In this document: positions 63,048 through 64,000 of the stretch, piece by piece | Layout of the letters: each line of letters starts with the position of its first letter | Position numbering within the stretch: the stretch's first letter is position 1 | From: Campylobacter concisus | GTDB taxonomy: Bacteria; Campylobacterota; Campylobacteria; Campylobacterales; Campylobacteraceae | DNA: 64,000 nucleotides | NCBI RefSeq assembly: GCF_003048405.1 | Contig: NZ_PIQS01000003.1 | Coordinates: 93,068-157,067 of the forward strand | Direction: 5' to 3' | Program-made: the position numbers and the translations under genes | Notes under the pieces: generated by a model | What the model saw: the letters and a program-made list of their open reading frames with translations, nothing else | The model's database searches: none | What the model was told of the DNA's origin: nothing

Positions 63048-64000
63048 ATGAAAAGTTTTGATACCAAAGTTACTTTTCAATCAATAAAAAACGATATCAA
63101 ACCGTCCGATTCAGCTATCATAGAAGCGGTTGCAAATGCCATTGATGCCGAAAGCAAAAATATTTATGTAAATTTGTATGAAAATATTGATAATAGCGGA
63201 ATGTTTGACCATGTTTATTACAGCATAGATATAGCTGATGACGGATTAGGAATACCTACTGACGATAACGAATTTGAGGAAGTTTTTTGTCAATACAAAG
63301 TCTCTACTAAGTACGAAAAAACAAATTACGGTAAAAGAGGTAGGGGAAGATATACGTATCTTACTGTCACAAATAATCCTAACAATATTAATATTTTTGT
63401 CGCTAGAAATAATGTAATACATAAGATTACATTTGATTGCAAAGATAAAAGAAATATAGCAATCATGAAAGACGTTTTTGGTGGCAAAATCGATACTAAA
63501 ATTAACAATAGTTTTACAACATTAATACAATTTAAAAATATTTTGACAAGTTATTTTGATGTAGAAAAACACACAAAAGAAGCTTATGTCGAATATATAA
63601 GAAATGAGCTTATATCATATTTTGCCGACAGAATAGCCTCGCATAGTACAAAAATATACGTTAATGACGAATTATTGGAGATAAAAAATTTTATAGAAAA
63701 ACAAATAGAAAGCAAAATCACTGTTTTGAACGAAGATCTTGAGTGTCATTTTAATGTCGATTTTTATATATGGAACGATAGAGTTAAACTAAAACCAGAT
63801 AGACAAAAGCATATATTATTTTTAGATGATAAAGGTGCGCTAAAAGGCATAGCACCATCAGGTAAAAACAAATTATCTTTCCCTGGCTTTAAACAAAATC
63901 ATTCCATAATAGTGAAATCAAAGTATTTTGCAGATAAAGACTATATTGATGGCCAGGATGATTATGATAATGTTTTTACTGCTGTTTCTTATATACATCT
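63048..64000 (+). CDS. GHKL-ATPase-domain protein, cut by the right edge
   Basis: ATG 63048 follows GAGAAGGA and opens a frame of 317 complete codons that is still open at 64000. The N-terminus has the Hsp90/MutL/MORC-type ATP-binding pattern: IIEAVANAIDAESKNIYV (N-box), DIADDGLGIP (G1), VSTKYEK and GKRGRGRYTYLT (lid). MORC-like and related GHKL proteins of this type occur in bacterial defence islands, but the rest of the gene and its partners lie outside the window. The AT-rich composition contrasts with the fdh genes. Confidence 0.75.
   Translation, partial: MKSFDTKVTFQSIKNDIKPSDSAIIEAVANAIDAESKNIYVNLYENIDNSGMFDHVYYSIDIADDGLGIPTDDNEFEEVFCQYKVSTKYEKTNYGKRGRGRYTYLTVTNNPNNINIFVARNNVIHKITFDCKDKRNIAIMKDVFGGKIDTKINNSFTTLIQFKNILTSYFDVEKHTKEAYVEYIRNELISYFADRIASHSTKIYVNDELLEIKNFIEKQIESKITVLNEDLECHFNVDFYIWNDRVKLKPDRQKHILFLDDKGALKGIAPSGKNKLSFPGFKQNHSIIVKSKYFADKDYIDGQDDYDNVFTAVSYIH

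Overview
The window is a chromosomal segment of an epsilonproteobacterium, almost certainly a Campylobacter of the oral group (C. concisus or a close relative). The evidence is an AT-rich genome, TATAAT-type promoters with no clear -35 box, core gene order that I remember from C. jejuni (gltX-yggT-slt-lipoprotein-mobB-fbp-metG; mrdA-engB-lptA-lptC-kdsC-rlpA-mltD-tatD-cbrR-recN-nadK-aspS-adk-ppa), and an octahaem Hao/NapC pair typical of this group. The species is an inference; no rRNA gene is present.

Layout. Bases 1-3000 hold a periplasmic octahaem cytochrome (haoA), its NapC/NrfH-type quinol oxidase (haoC) and a Crp/Fnr regulator. Bases 3100-13050 are housekeeping: mscL, gltX, a lytic transglycosylase, mobB, fbp, metG, ybeY, queC. 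Bases 13268-29157 are a mainly minus-strand block for envelope assembly (PBP2, LptA/LptC, KdsC, RlpA, MltD), histidine synthesis (hisB), DNA repair (recN), NAD kinase and signalling (cbrR), then aspS, adk, a lipoprotein gene with a nonsense codon, a BOF protein and ppa. A CAU-anticodon tRNA follows at 29282.

Accessory part 1 (29467-39660). A 1220-aa S6-type serine-protease autotransporter with foreign-looking codon use lies beside the tRNA. Next is an overlapping three-gene operon: a Tat-exported oxyanion-binding protein, a NapH/NosR-like membrane ferredoxin and a NifB-like radical SAM protein. No nitrogenase gene is in view. Then comes a two-component/PepSY operon in which two adjacent genes carry three separate homopolymer frameshifts.

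Accessory part 2 (39837-64000). Two tyrosine integrase genes are each preceded by a 16-bp identical direct repeat that looks like the 3' end of a tRNA-Asn, 20.0 kb apart. Between the repeats lie a degenerate integrase, a toxin/antitoxin pair, a complete molybdenum/tungsten-selenium formate dehydrogenase module, an orphan restriction-like nuclease, and at the far end a Mob-type relaxase and an AlpA-like protein. The formate module comprises fdhD, a ModE-like regulator with a duplicated Cys domain, a class V aminotransferase, tungstate transporter tupABC, a TorD-like chaperone, a small Tat protein, selenoprotein fdhA, fdhB, and a second divergent selenoprotein fdhF. Both formate dehydrogenases contain an in-frame TGA (Sec) followed by a bacterial SECIS hairpin at the same distance. 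Beyond the second repeat are an intact integrase, a broken Fic gene, a truncated integrase and the start of a GHKL-ATPase gene running off the edge. The simplest reading is a tandem array of integrative, mobilisable elements at a tRNA-Asn gene, the first carrying formate respiration as cargo.

Limits: all functional calls come from reading motifs and remembered families. No alignment or database search was run.
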